Assembly: GCF_001477655.1 (NCBI RefSeq)
Contig: NZ_CP011266.1
Location: 1,720,001 to 1,784,000 of the forward strand
From: Methanobrevibacter millerae
GTDB taxonomy: Archaea; Methanobacteriota; Methanobacteria; Methanobacteriales; Methanobacteriaceae
Length of the DNA stretch: 64,000 nt
Direction of reading: 5' to 3'
The position numbers were made by a program, and so were the translations under genes. The notes under the pieces are model-generated. The model was not told the DNA's origin. It searched no databases and saw only the letters and a list, made by a program, of their open reading frames with translations. How positions within the stretch are numbered: the stretch's first letter is position 1; every line of letters begins with the position of its first letter. This document shows, piece by piece, positions 17,483-26,941 of the stretch.

Positions 17483-17716
17483 ATGTCAAAAGAAAAGTTA
17501 ATATCCGAAGGCTATAAAGCATATGAAAATGATGAAATCATTGTTTTTTGGAAACCTGATTTATGTGTTCATGCAACCGAATGTGTAAGAGGAAATAATG
17601 GCGTTTTTGATCCTACAAGACGACCATGGGTTGATTTAAGTCAGGGTGAGACAAGTGAAATTGCACAAATAATCGATAAATGCCCATCAGGGGCACTAAA
17701 ATACGAACTTAAATAA
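17483..17716 (+). CDS. (4Fe-4S) mono-cluster domain protein, YjdI-like
   Basis: 77-residue single-domain iron-sulfur protein. The pattern CVHATEC (Cys28, His30, Cys34) and CPSGAL (Cys67) with FDPTRRPWV between is that of the divergent mono-cluster ferredoxin family (Fer4_19, YjdI). It probably carries one 4Fe-4S cluster and transfers electrons or senses redox state; partners are unknown. The ribosome binding site AGAGGGATTATT precedes the ATG. It is a single gene with AT-rich flanks. After its end are two inverted repeats (17821-17844 and 17904-17923). Confidence 0.85.
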   Translation: MSKEKLISEGYKAYENDEIIVFWKPDLCVHATECVRGNNGVFDPTRRPWVDLSQGETSEIAQIIDKCPSGALKYELK

Positions 17717-17820
17717 GAAATTTCAAAAAAAAGAATTATAGTATATTTCCAAATATTTTTACCATTTGAGTTACTAAAAATCACATACCAAAAAACCTTT
17801 AATTAGTTAGATTGTAAAAA

Positions 17821-17923
17821 AATACTCATTTAGCATTGAGTATTGATATGTATATAATTTAGACAATAATGGTCCAAACTTTGCGAAAAACACTATAATA
17901 AATGAGATAATAGTCATTATCTC
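17821..17923. terminator. Two hairpins between convergent genes
   Basis: AATACTCA (17821-17828) pairs with TGAGTATT (17837-17844), and GAGATAA (17904-17910) with TTATCTC (17917-17923). They lie between the ends of two convergent genes and may help end transcription, although no long T-run follows either. Confidence 0.35.
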
Positions 17924-17938
17924 AATTAAATATTATAA

Positions 17939-18577
17939 TTAAAAATGGCCATAACCATCGAAACTCCCAGGCCTAATATTTTTTTCAACACGAATAATGG
18001 TATTCACTGAATTATCAGTAATATCGGAAACAGTAAGAGAAAGCTCAGGTATCGTGAAATTAATGCAAGGATTCAAATATTTTGCAGGAATAATCCATTT
18101 TACAGACTGGAAATAAGTATCTTCTAAATCAATAGCTGAATTATCATTAGTAACAGAAACAGGGTCAACATTAACTAAATCATCACCAGCAATAGAATTA
18201 TCTGCAACAGGTACATCCAAATCCATTTCAACCGGAACAGAAATGAAAACATCATTCATGATATCATCTACAGTTAAATCAACAGAACAATTTCCATCCA
18301 TATTATCATTTAAAACAATACCAGAATCATCATCCAGATTAGAACGAACAGGGTCAAACTTAACCAAATCATCACCAGCAATAGAATTATCTAAATCACC
18401 AGCATTTTGATTTGAAGAACTTACTAGATTATGATCCACATCCATAGACACGAATGTATCATGAGGAACAGCAGAGTCATCAATAGCCATGTTGTCAACA
18501 TCACTAGTTGCACAGGCAGCGCCTGCACAAACACAAACTGCCAATAAACAAATTAAACTTAAAATTATTTTCTTCAA
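17939..18577 (-). CDS. Secreted Asp/Ser/Asn-rich protein with internal repeat
   Basis: 212 residues. A clear signal peptide (about 1-24, KKIILSLICLLAVCVCAGAA then CATS) directs export. The mature part is very acidic and carries an internal repeat NSIAGDDLVKFDPV / NSIAGDDLVNVDPV at about residues 64 and 127. It ends with a beta-rich stretch, FTIPELSLTVSDITDNSVNT, also seen in linkers of Methanobrevibacter surface proteins. It stands alone, with its own promoter and a perfect palindrome upstream. No enzyme motif is seen; a cell-surface or envelope role is likely. It may be a shortened relative of adhesin-like proteins. Confidence 0.7.
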   Translation of the reverse strand: MKKIILSLICLLAVCVCAGAACATSDVDNMAIDDSAVPHDTFVSMDVDHNLVSSSNQNAGDLDNSIAGDDLVKFDPVRSNLDDDSGIVLNDNMDGNCSVDLTVDDIMNDVFISVPVEMDLDVPVADNSIAGDDLVNVDPVSVTNDNSAIDLEDTYFQSVKWIIPAKYLNPCINFTIPELSLTVSDITDNSVNTIIRVEKNIRPGSFDGYGHF

Positions 18578-18610
18578 ATTATCACCTCATGATTTTATAG
18601 TATAAATTCG

Positions 18611-18650
18611 ACCATATATAAATATTTTCGAATGTAAGTACTTACTTACA
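18611..18650 (-). promoter_or_regulatory. Promoter with TATA-like box and 12-bp palindrome
   Basis: Upstream of the secreted protein, the reverse strand reads TTTATATATGG (TATA-like, about 18611-18624). Just before it is the perfect palindrome GTAAGTACTTAC (18634-18645) with an extra half TTACA. The palindrome sits where a regulator would touch the BRE/TATA region. Its AGTACT core resembles the site near 27.5 kb. Confidence 0.5.
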
Positions 18651-18934
18651 GCTTAAAAATAAATAAAACAATTAAATTACTAAATAAATAAAAAAATAAA
18701 GATTTTAAAACATTTAATTAAATATTAAAGTAAAATCATGAACAATATTTTCCATTGTTTGTCGATGCTTTAAAAATTAATTCAAATGTCTCAATTTAAA
18801 GAATAACATACCCAATCATTTAAAATATTGAAAATAAAAGCAACACGCATTTAAAAAGAAAAGCCGATCTCAAAATAATCAATTATCAATTAGCTATATC
18901 TAAAATAAAAAATATGGAAAATCTGATTCTGCAA
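18646..18934. other. Non-coding AT-rich interval
   Basis: Part of a 357-base gap between the secreted protein and the C69 peptidase. Apart from the promoter and palindrome described above, only A/T-rich DNA is seen. Confidence 0.4.
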
Positions 18935-20527
18935 TTATGGAACTAAAAAACCAAATAATCCCTTTGCATCAGCAGGAACATCCGGAACATAGCTATACTG
19001 TGAAGCATTAAGTTTCAATTCTATCGGATGTGCAGAAGCATTTTTTAGATTATTATTTGAATTGAATTCATTCAGTATCTCTTTTCCATCGTTGAATGCC
19101 TTGGTCTGCACGTCATTGCAGTATGAAGTGAGATAATTTGACCGGTGATTCTTATCAGGTATTTGTGCCGCTTTTGAAAGTACTTCTCCCATTGATTTAA
19201 ACATGTGACCTTCTGATTCATTCCAGTATGTCTGCACAGGCCTTCCATAAATATTGTAGTTATCATGTCCCATACATTGAGTACAAAGACTTTTAGAGAC
19301 ATAATACGGATAATTATTCGTATCAAATACTCCTGTATCATTTGCAGGCTGATTTGATCCATAAGCCTCACTGACATTTACACAATCATTGGATACAGGT
19401 ACAAATACACCATAAACCGGCGGACCGCAGCTTACCCAGCTGACACATGACATTTCTGCAGGCAAATTTGGAAATATCTGAATAATATGGGCACTCAATG
19501 TCTCGTCACTTCCGATTACCCTTGTATCATTTCTTCCGGCCTCATCCGGAGAATATTGTGTTCCTTCATATCTGTCACGCAAAATGTGTGCAACGTCTTG
19601 GGGTGAAACTTTTTTATCCGGCGTGAAAGAGAGAGGATACATAGCATTATGGTCATAGTCTGAACTGTATTTTGACGGCTCAAGAAGTCTGTGACCCTGC
19701 CATGTTCTCATGTGGGCGGTGTCGTTATTAATCTTTGTTCCGGCGTATGTCTCAAAGAGATTGATTTCACCGTTTTTTCCTTTAACAGCAAAACCGTTTT
19801 CTTCCGGAAGTTTTGTTAAATCTGCAGATGTGATGGAATCTTCATAGTCAGATAAGTACTCCAGGGAAAACTCATTGCCGAATACTGCTACTTTGTCTTT
19901 AGGCATTTTCACAGCAGCGTACTGATGTCCGCCGTAGAGTTCAACATACCACACTTCGTTTTGATCAGCAATGATAGCAATATTAGACTCTGCATTACCG
20001 TACCTGTCAACGATTCCAAAAAGAACCTCTACCGCTTCTCTTGCAGTTTTACTTTGACAGATTACAAGATCTGCTGCTGAAACTTCAGCCAATCCTTCTT
20101 TCACCAGAGGGTCTGCTTTCAATGATTCATTGTTTAAATAGGCTGAAACAGACATAGTCATAGATACGCCATATTCATTAGTGCATGCTGCAGCATCACA
20201 GTCAGCCCAATTAGATGCTTGGGCACTGTCCATATATGGGGTTGCAGTGTATTTATAAGTGGTTGATGGAATTTCGGTTTTTACTTCCCCATCGGCACTT
20301 ACAGGCATGAATCGACCAGGACTATTGTCTACATGAGGTGTTATCGTGATACGATTTCCCCAGTCGGCACGATAATCATTTGACCTTGCAATAATTGTTG
20401 AACCGTCGGTGCTGGCATCTTTACCTACATATATTCCAGTACATGCCGCAGAAATCTGCATGCTGCAAATCAAAAGAACACAAAAAAACAAACCTATCAA
20501 TTTTTTAGATGAATATTCTAACTTCAA
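18935..20527 (-). CDS. Secreted C69-family peptidase/amidase (Ntn hydrolase)
   Basis: About 530 residues. An N-terminal hydrophobic signal (LIGLFFCVLLICSMQISAA) is followed at once by CTGIYVGKDAS, the start of the mature C69 family. There the freed Cys is the catalytic nucleophile of an N-terminal nucleophile hydrolase, followed by STIIARSNDYRADW. The C-terminal half holds CVSWVSCGPP and further family-like segments. C69 enzymes cleave dipeptides or amide bonds. Export suggests the target is outside, for example peptides or wall cross-links, but the substrate is unknown. TTG at 20527, nine bases after GGAG, is preferred to TTG at 20542. Single gene downstream of the acyltransferase. Confidence 0.75.
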   Translation of the reverse strand: MKLEYSSKKLIGLFFCVLLICSMQISAACTGIYVGKDASTDGSTIIARSNDYRADWGNRITITPHVDNSPGRFMPVSADGEVKTEIPSTTYKYTATPYMDSAQASNWADCDAAACTNEYGVSMTMSVSAYLNNESLKADPLVKEGLAEVSAADLVICQSKTAREAVEVLFGIVDRYGNAESNIAIIADQNEVWYVELYGGHQYAAVKMPKDKVAVFGNEFSLEYLSDYEDSITSADLTKLPEENGFAVKGKNGEINLFETYAGTKINNDTAHMRTWQGHRLLEPSKYSSDYDHNAMYPLSFTPDKKVSPQDVAHILRDRYEGTQYSPDEAGRNDTRVIGSDETLSAHIIQIFPNLPAEMSCVSWVSCGPPVYGVFVPVSNDCVNVSEAYGSNQPANDTGVFDTNNYPYYVSKSLCTQCMGHDNYNIYGRPVQTYWNESEGHMFKSMGEVLSKAAQIPDKNHRSNYLTSYCNDVQTKAFNDGKEILNEFNSNNNLKNASAHPIELKLNASQYSYVPDVPADAKGLFGFLVP

Positions 20528-20666
20528 AAATAAAAACTCCAAAATAAAATATGAAATAATATATGGCTTTTCAATATATTAAGTGTAACTTTTTTTGTAT
20601 AATTTATGTTAAAAAGCAATAATTTTATTGTTGAGATTGCAAAAAAGAATAACAGACTGGCGAAAA

Positions 20667-21698
20667 TCAGGAACAATATTTTCCAACAATAGGAATCTTG
20701 CTTAACACCCACACAATCGCCCAGGATACAAAAAAGACAAATATGCTCATCAAGACTATAACTATACAAATCTCAAAGCCATTTCTTGGCAAAGCTGTAA
20801 AGAAAGGAGTTATATAAAACATCACAATGGAATTGATAAGATACATCCCATAACTCAGATTGCTGATTGAAACGACAGCTTTTCTAAATCCTGTAAAGTT
20901 CAGATTTTTAAAAATTACAAAAAGTGATCCTGCCTGAAGTATTACAAAAATACTCACGTCAACCCATGAGTTTAAAACTGCAGTCTGTGTCGCCTCATAA
21001 TTAAGCGCGAAGCTTTTGGGCATTATTGCGCCTGTTGAAATCATTTTCATTGAAGTGGCAAATACAAACACCAAAAGCATCAATGCAATTAACTTTCTAG
21101 AATCTATTTTAAAGTCCTTTACTGACAGATAGTATCCCAAAACCAGAAATCCAATTGGAGCAGCAAAAAAGTTCAAGTTAAAGAAATTATCGATATTGTA
21201 ATACAAAACAAACTGATAAAAAATTGCCGCCAAGATAAAAACTACTAAAAAATACTCAATTTCACGAATAGACGCATGTTGGATGAACTTGTTGATGATT
21301 GGAACCGAGAGATAAACTCCAAAAATCAGCCAGAAATACCAGTTATAAGATAAAATATTGGATGAAAATTCATAATCTGTAAATATTGAAAGTGCAAATG
21401 CAATAATCAGATAGAATATGAATGGATAAGTAATTCTTGTTAGCTTATGCCTTAAAAAATTATTCAAATCAATATCACGATTCAAAAGAAGCGCACCGCT
21501 CAGCATTAAAAATATTGGAACTGCATACCTGACGATTTCTGAAAACATGTATATGTACATGCCGTTTACCTTCTCACCGTGATGCCACAGCTGGAAGACA
21601 TGTATTGCAATTATTCCAAAGATTGCAAGAACCCTCAAGTTATCGTAATATGCAATTCTGGTTTTAATGTTATCACCACCAGTATATTTGGAGTTCAT
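20667..21698 (-). CDS. Acyltransferase-3 family membrane protein (second full copy)
   Basis: 343 residues and about ten transmembrane helices. The signature Arg22-x10-His33 is present in NLRVLAIFGIIAIHV, and SGALLLNRD lies near residue 82. It ends in WAIVWVLSKIPIVGKYCS, the same tail type as the forward copy at 2828-3817, so the two are paralogues. It likely acylates an envelope sugar. It is an isolated gene, divergent from the CofE-like gene. A TATA-like ATATAAAA about 20 bases before the ATG and the lack of a ribosome binding site suggest a leaderless message. Donor and acceptor unknown. Confidence 0.85.
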   Translation of the reverse strand: MNSKYTGGDNIKTRIAYYDNLRVLAIFGIIAIHVFQLWHHGEKVNGMYIYMFSEIVRYAVPIFLMLSGALLLNRDIDLNNFLRHKLTRITYPFIFYLIIAFALSIFTDYEFSSNILSYNWYFWLIFGVYLSVPIINKFIQHASIREIEYFLVVFILAAIFYQFVLYYNIDNFFNLNFFAAPIGFLVLGYYLSVKDFKIDSRKLIALMLLVFVFATSMKMISTGAIMPKSFALNYEATQTAVLNSWVDVSIFVILQAGSLFVIFKNLNFTGFRKAVVSISNLSYGMYLINSIVMFYITPFFTALPRNGFEICIVIVLMSIFVFFVSWAIVWVLSKIPIVGKYCS

Positions 21699-21809
21699 GA
21701 ATTAAGTATTTTATATGAAGCATGCCCCGAGCAAGAAAAATTTTAAAACTTATATAATTTAATTTATAAAAACTAAATAGGTGAATCCAAGATTGAGGAG
21801 TTATCAAAA

Positions 21810-22994
21810 ATGAGAAATGTTGGTACTGTTGTACGTGGAATAAGGACACCAATTATTAAAGAAAACGACGATTTGGCAAGCATAGTCATTGATTCATTAA
21901 TGGCTGCAAAGGAAAGTGAAGGATTCAAATTCAAAGACAGAGACATTGTTGCAATCACAGAAGCGGTTGTAGGAATTTCAGAAGGAAACTACGTAACCGT
22001 AGACGACATTGCAGAGGATTTACAGGAAAAATTCCCGTCCAAAAAAATAGGTGTTGTAAACCCTATTTTAAGCAGGAACAGATTTTCAATAGTCCTCAAA
22101 GGTATTGCAAGAGGAATGGATAAAATCACATTATTAACATCTTTTCCATCAGATGAAGTGGGAAACGGCATTTTGGATGAAAGCATATTGGATGAAAGTG
22201 AATTCAACCTGGCAAGCGTGATATCTGAGAAAGAATACTATGAAACATTCGGTTCATGGATACACCCATTTACCGGAATCAACATGATAGATTTCTACAA
22301 GGAGCTGATTGAAAGCGAAGACTGTGAAGTGGAATTCGTATTTTCAAACGACATAAAAACCATCCTGGATTATACAAATGACGTATTGACCTGTGATATC
22401 CACACAAGAGAAAAAAGCACAAAATTATTAAAAGAAAAAGGAGCTAACGTTTACGGCCTTCACGAAATATTGACAGAACCTGTTGGAGATTCAGGATATA
22501 ATCCGGATTACGGATTACTCGGGTCAAACAAGGCAACTGAAGAAAAATTAAAACTATTCCCAAAAACAGGTGATGAACTGGTAATGGAAGTGCAAAAAAG
22601 ACTTATGGACTTGACCGGAAAGCAAATTGAAGTAATGGTTTACGGTGACGGAGCATTCAAAGACCCTGTAGGACACATCTGGGAGCTAGCAGACCCTGTA
22701 GTCTCACCTGCACACACCCCAGGACTTGTCGGAACTCCAAACGAAATCAAACTAAAATATGTTTCTGACAACAAGTTCGCTGATTTAAAAGGAGACGAAC
22801 TTAAAGAAGCAATAAAAGAAGAAATTAAAAACAAAGACAAGGATTTGACTGGACAGATGATTACTGAAGGAACCACACCAAGAGTATTGACCGACCTAAT
22901 CGGATCATTATGCGACCTTACAAGCGGTTCCGGAGACAAAGGAACACCAGTCATATTCATACAAGGATACTTTGACAATTTAGCAAATGACTAA
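21810..22994 (+). CDS. Coenzyme F420-0:L-glutamate ligase-like protein
   Basis: 394 residues, related to CofE/FbiB-type gamma-glutamyl ligases. Conserved blocks are TVVRGIRTPIIKENDDLASI at the N-terminus, RDIVAITEAVVGISEGNYV and DPVGHIWELADPVVSPAHT. The canonical CofE is about 250 residues; this longer form is a distinct archaeal paralogue, so it may join amino acids to F420 or to another cofactor rather than being CofE itself. It starts with GAGGAG 10 bases before ATG and is divergent from the acyltransferase. It ends convergent with metK. Cytoplasmic. Confidence 0.7.
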   Translation: MRNVGTVVRGIRTPIIKENDDLASIVIDSLMAAKESEGFKFKDRDIVAITEAVVGISEGNYVTVDDIAEDLQEKFPSKKIGVVNPILSRNRFSIVLKGIARGMDKITLLTSFPSDEVGNGILDESILDESEFNLASVISEKEYYETFGSWIHPFTGINMIDFYKELIESEDCEVEFVFSNDIKTILDYTNDVLTCDIHTREKSTKLLKEKGANVYGLHEILTEPVGDSGYNPDYGLLGSNKATEEKLKLFPKTGDELVMEVQKRLMDLTGKQIEVMVYGDGAFKDPVGHIWELADPVVSPAHTPGLVGTPNEIKLKYVSDNKFADLKGDELKEAIKEEIKNKDKDLTGQMITEGTTPRVLTDLIGSLCDLTSGSGDKGTPVIFIQGYFDNLAND

Positions 22995-23122
22995 AATCTC
23001 AAAATCCTTCTTTTATTTTTTTCAACACCACCAATAAATAATCAAAACCAAGCAAATTAAACTGATAGCTAAACTTTAAAAAGTAGTGAAAGTAACAAAT
23101 CATTAACTAAAAATTGAATAAA

Positions 23123-23166
23123 GCCAAAAAAAGATAAAAAAAGAACTTACTTTAAAAAAGTAAGTT
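23123..23166 (-). terminator. Terminator after metK
   Basis: Directly after the metK stop codon: AACTTACTTT (23144-23153) pairs with AAAGTAAGTT (23157-23166), and on the reverse strand a T-rich run CTTTTTTTATCTTTTTTT follows. Confidence 0.7.
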
Positions 23167-24339
23167 TTATTGCTTGATGTATTTTTTCAAGTCTTCTGCC
23201 TTGTCGGTGTTTTCCCATGGGAGGCCTTCAATACCGAAGTGGCCGTATTTAGCAGTCTGCTTGTATTGAGTGTCCCTTAAGCCTAAGGTTTCAATGATTC
23301 CGTCTGGAGTTAATCTGAAGTTTTCGCGTACGATTTCTTCCATCTTTTTAGTGGTTTCAACACCGGTTCCGAAGGTGTCCACCATGACGGATGTAGGTTC
23401 TGCAACACCGATTGCATAGGACAGCTGTATTTCACATTTTTCAGCAAGTCCGCTTGCCACTATGTTTTTAGCAATGTATCTTGCCATGTAGCATGCGCTT
23501 CTGTCTACTTTGGTGCAGTCTTTTCCTGAGAATGCTCCTCCACCGTGTCTTGCATATCCTCCGTAGGTGTCTACGATGATTTTACGTCCAGTTAATCCTG
23601 CGTCTCCGTGAGGACCACCGATTTCAAACTTACCTGTAGGATTGATATGTTCTTTGGTGTCTTCTGTCATCAATTCCTGAGGAATTACTGCCTTGAATAA
23701 CTTTTCGCGAATGTCCTCTTTCAATCCTTCCTGATTTTCGGACATTGACTCGTCATGCTGGGTTGACAATACAACAGCATCAAGGGAAATTACATTTCCG
23801 TCCTCATCATAGTTGACTGATACCTGTGCTTTTCCGTCAGGCCTTAAGTATGGAATTTCGCCTGATTCTCTCAATTCTGTTAATTTGTTGGTTAGCTTAC
23901 GTGCCAAGTCAATTGGGAAAGGCATCAATGAATCGGTTTCGTTGGTTGCATAACCGAACATCATACCCTGATCTCCTGCACCGGTTTCATCTTCACCGCG
24001 ATCAACTCCCTGATTAATATCCGGAGACTGTGAATGAAGCCTGTTTACCACTTCACATTTGTGACCGTCAAATTTCAAATCAGGATTGTCATAACCTATT
24101 TCAATGATAGTGTCTCTTATGATTTTTTCAATATCTTCATCAGATAACTTAGCAGTTGATGTAATTTCACCAAATACCATACAGAAATCCGTTGTTACAC
24201 AAGTCTCACAAGCAACATGTGAATTTTTATCTTGTGCCATGTATGCATCTAATATAGCATCAGAAATAATATCTGCAACCTTATCAGGATGTCCTTGAGT
24301 TACAGACTCTGAAGTAAAAGTTCTATGTATATCACTCAT
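23167..24339 (-). CDS. metK: S-adenosylmethionine synthetase, bacterial type
   Basis: 390 residues. Forms S-adenosylmethionine from methionine and ATP. The bacterial/eukaryotic signatures are all there: [12 protein letters not shown] near residue 12, [12 protein letters not shown] near 120, and [17 protein letters not shown] near 265. This is the classical MetK family (about 390 residues), not the archaeal methionine adenosyltransferase that most archaea carry, so acquisition from bacteria is likely. GTGATA precedes the ATG. Single gene with its own terminator. The enzyme feeds methylations in cofactor and RNA synthesis. Activity assignment is secure; the transfer scenario is inferred from general knowledge of family distribution. 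Confidence 0.95.
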   Translation of the reverse strand: MSDIHRTFTSESVTQGHPDKVADIISDAILDAYMAQDKNSHVACETCVTTDFCMVFGEITSTAKLSDEDIEKIIRDTIIEIGYDNPDLKFDGHKCEVVNRLHSQSPDINQGVDRGEDETGAGDQGMMFGYATNETDSLMPFPIDLARKLTNKLTELRESGEIPYLRPDGKAQVSVNYDEDGNVISLDAVVLSTQHDESMSENQEGLKEDIREKLFKAVIPQELMTEDTKEHINPTGKFEIGGPHGDAGLTGRKIIVDTYGGYARHGGGAFSGKDCTKVDRSACYMARYIAKNIVASGLAEKCEIQLSYAIGVAEPTSVMVDTFGTGVETTKKMEEIVRENFRLTPDGIIETLGLRDTQYKQTAKYGHFGIEGLPWENTDKAEDLKKYIKQ

Positions 24340-24961
24340 ATTATCACAAAAATAACTTAATCTAATTATAGTTTACTCAATAAAATAAATATACTTTTTT
24401 GTTATAACAAGAAAATGAGAAGTAATGAATTGGTGATTAATATGCTTCTGTTAATTAGATGAGATTTAGATTCAAACTAAATCATTAAGTTACAACCAAA
24501 GTATCTTTATTTTCTTCAAATATTTTAAATAGAATTTTTAAAGTAAGAAATTGAAATGACAGAAGCAAAAGCAACACCATCAAACCCATTTTAAATATAA
24601 ATATGAAAATAGAATCTAAAATTAAATTCAATATATTTGAAATAACCAATATTAATACTGGCGTTTTAGAATTTCCTTCTGATTGTAATGTTTCACAGAA
24701 CACATTAGTAAAAATAATTCTCAATCATCTTGCCAGGTAGTTAATATTATCTTGATATGACACTTATTTTTATCTATATTCCTATGTTTATATTTTCTCT
24801 TTTTTTAAAAAAATCGAATATAATTAATCATTTAATGAATTAATTAACAAAATAAATCACAAGACCAAAAAAATTAATTAACGGACAAACTCACCTTATT
24901 ATGACCACATTGAATAAACTTTTAAAAAAATATTTAATAATTAAACAATATACAGTTTAAC
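24340..24961. other. Interval with a MATE transporter remnant
   Basis: 622 bases between divergent genes. The centre holds the decayed MATE fragment described separately. The rest contains the promoters of metK and of the beta-helix-like surface protein; a TTTAATAATTAAAC stretch lies close before the ATG at 24962. Confidence 0.5.
24485..24724 (-). pseudogene. Fragment of a MATE-family efflux transporter
   Basis: About 80 codons. The first half, ETLQSEGNSKTPVLILVISN then ILNLILDSIFIFIFKMG, is the well-conserved central part of MATE transporters (R/QxQGxxK...IxNxxLDPxFIF). Immediately after KMG the frame is lost and the rest is not MATE-like. There is no start region: an in-frame TGA lies directly upstream. 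It is a leftover of a drug/sodium antiporter gene of about 450 codons, most of which is gone. Confidence 0.65.
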
Positions 24962-26395
24962 ATGAATACGAAATATTTACTTATCGCAATAGTCGCTATT
25001 GTAATAATAGCAGTAGGTATTTTTGCGTTTTCAGGAAGTGGAGGACCATCACTGAGTGAAAATTCCACCATCGTTGATGCAAATGCCTTGACAGAAAAAG
25101 GAAATTTAAGTATCATAAGCAAGACCCAAGATGAAGATAAAGGATTTTTTTCAACTGACAAAAGTGATGTCAACAGCATTTTTGTAAACAGTTCAGGAAT
25201 TTTGAAATTGACAAACTCAATAATCAACAAGACAGGAGACACTGCAACATCAGGAGATGACGCTGACTTTTACGGTGTCAACTCAGCGATTCTGGTTAAG
25301 GACAAAAGCCAGGCAACAATAGAAAACTGTGAAATAAATACAAATTCAAAAGGTTCAAACGGTATTTTTGTAACCAACACTGACACCGGCCAAGGACAGG
25401 GCGGAGCTCCCGGTGCAGGAGGCGCTGCACCTGGAGGAGGCGGAGGAAACGTTCCGGAAAAACCTCCAGAACAGCTTCAAAAGGATGAACAGGCAACAAA
25501 CGATACTGTAGCCACCATCAAAAATGTCAAGATTACAACCCACCAGGACAAGTCACGCGGACTTGACTCAACTTTTGGAGGCATAATCAAAGCGGAAAAC
25601 ATCTTAATCAATACTGACGGAAATAGCTGTGCTGGTCTTGCAACAGACAGGGGAGAAGGTAACGTTACAGTCAAGGACTCAACCATCAATACAGGAGTCA
25701 GCAAAGAGTCCGGAAGAGGATCACCACTCATGTATTCAACAGGAAATATCACTCTTCAAAACTCAAAAGGTACATCCTACGTATCACAGATTGCATGTAT
25801 TGAAGGTAAGAATTCCATAAGCATCGACAATTCCCAACTGGTTGGTTTTGGTGAAGGTAACCGTAAGGACGGGAACAAATATGTTGATTTGGCAGGTATT
25901 TTCATTTATCAGAGCATGAGTGGAGATGCTGATGTTGGAACATCAACATTTGACTGTAAAAACTCCGAGCTGACAATAGACTCATCTTCAAGCGTCTATA
26001 AGGAAGCTCCGATGTTTCATGTAACCAACACCAAGGCTAACATCAACCTTGACTCCTCAAAATTCAACTTTGGAAGCGGAATACTCTTTGACATTTCAAG
26101 CCAAAACCAATGGGGAAACAACGGCACTAACGGAGGAACCGTTAATTTAACTACAAGCAATGAGGAATTGAGCGGAGATGTTATTATTGATTCAATAAGT
26201 GCTCTTACATGGAATATGAAATCCACAACATTCAACGGTGCAATCAACTCAACAGGAAACACCACAGTCAATATCGAAAGCGGATCAACATGGAGCTTAA
26301 GCGGTGACAGTAATGTTACATCCCTAAACAATCAGGGAAAAATAGAATTGAACGGCCATAAGCTTTTGGTAAATGGTGAGGAATATAAAGGATAG
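24962..26395 (+). CDS. Membrane-anchored parallel beta-helix-type surface protein
   Basis: 477 residues. An N-terminal anchor helix (residues 4-24, KYLLIAIVAIVIIAVGIFAF) is followed by repeated short beta segments of the right-handed beta-helix type (IENCEINTNSKGSNGIFV, IKNVKITT, VKDSTINTGV, DSSKFNFGSGILFDIS). A Gly/Pro/Ala-rich insert around residues 140-165 breaks the helix and may be a flexible loop. It resembles pectate-lyase-fold surface proteins that bind or cut polysaccharides, but no catalytic residues can be named. N-x-S/T sequons are frequent. It ends convergent with a flavoprotein gene at a shared terminator. Confidence 0.65.
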   Translation: MNTKYLLIAIVAIVIIAVGIFAFSGSGGPSLSENSTIVDANALTEKGNLSIISKTQDEDKGFFSTDKSDVNSIFVNSSGILKLTNSIINKTGDTATSGDDADFYGVNSAILVKDKSQATIENCEINTNSKGSNGIFVTNTDTGQGQGGAPGAGGAAPGGGGGNVPEKPPEQLQKDEQATNDTVATIKNVKITTHQDKSRGLDSTFGGIIKAENILINTDGNSCAGLATDRGEGNVTVKDSTINTGVSKESGRGSPLMYSTGNITLQNSKGTSYVSQIACIEGKNSISIDNSQLVGFGEGNRKDGNKYVDLAGIFIYQSMSGDADVGTSTFDCKNSELTIDSSSSVYKEAPMFHVTNTKANINLDSSKFNFGSGILFDISSQNQWGNNGTNGGTVNLTTSNEELSGDVIIDSISALTWNMKSTTFNGAINSTGNTTVNIESGSTWSLSGDSNVTSLNNQGKIELNGHKLLVNGEEYKG

Positions 26396-26427
26396 ATTAA
26401 TATCATCTATCCGTTTTTCTTTTTTTA
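26390..26427. terminator. Bidirectional terminator
   Basis: GGATAGAT (26390-26397) pairs with ATCTATCC (26405-26412), followed by GTTTTTCTTTTTTT. It overlaps the end of the surface-protein gene and lies before the end of the convergent flavoprotein gene. Confidence 0.7.
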
Positions 26428-26940
26428 GCAGTTTTTTCCTGCATTATATACTTTTTCAAGCAAATCATTCTGATTTTTTACATCACCGAATGCTGAAAAG
26501 ACATCTTTTTCTGTAGGGTTTTTGGAAAATCCTATGAAATCACGAATACCTTTTAATGCATCGCCGTTTGATGAACCTGCAGCGGTAATGATGTAATAGT
26601 CTTTATCTTCCAAGTATCTAAAAACTGGATAGCATCTGTCAAAGAACATCTTAAGGGTTCCGCACATGGAATAATAATAGACAGGAGTTGCATAGACAAT
26701 CACATCAGCCTCCATCATGTCATCCAAAATCAGAGATATCTTGTCATCCTGGAAGCACTCTCTTTGTGGGGTTTTGCATGCATAGCATGCCTTGCATGAT
26801 TCGAATTCAATATCCTCAAGGAAATATTTGGTTGCCGTATTTCCACCGTCAACTGCACCTTTCACGAATTCATCACACATAATATCTGAATTTCCACCTT
26901 TTCTAGGTGAGGAACTTATAACTACTACTCTTTTTGCCAT
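26425..26940 (-). CDS. NAD(P)H-dependent FMN reductase-like flavoprotein
   Basis: About 171 residues with a flavodoxin-like fold. VVVISSSPRKGGNSD is the FMN-phosphate loop, and ATPVYYYSMCGTLKMFFDR is the conserved flavin-contact segment. A cysteine motif, SCKACYACKTPQREC, lies between them and resembles that of iron-sulfur flavoproteins, which may bind a 4Fe-4S cluster. I prefer ATG 26940 (MAKRV) to 26949, since it begins one base after the stop of the upstream flavodoxin gene. The two flavin genes form an operon. Likely role: electron transfer or defence against oxidants in this anaerobe; the real partner is unknown. Confidence 0.8.
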   Translation of the reverse strand: MAKRVVVISSSPRKGGNSDIMCDEFVKGAVDGGNTATKYFLEDIEFESCKACYACKTPQRECFQDDKISLILDDMMEADVIVYATPVYYYSMCGTLKMFFDRCYPVFRYLEDKDYYIITAAGSSNGDALKGIRDFIGFSKNPTEKDVFSAFGDVKNQNDLLEKVYNAGKNC

Positions 26941-26941
26941 A

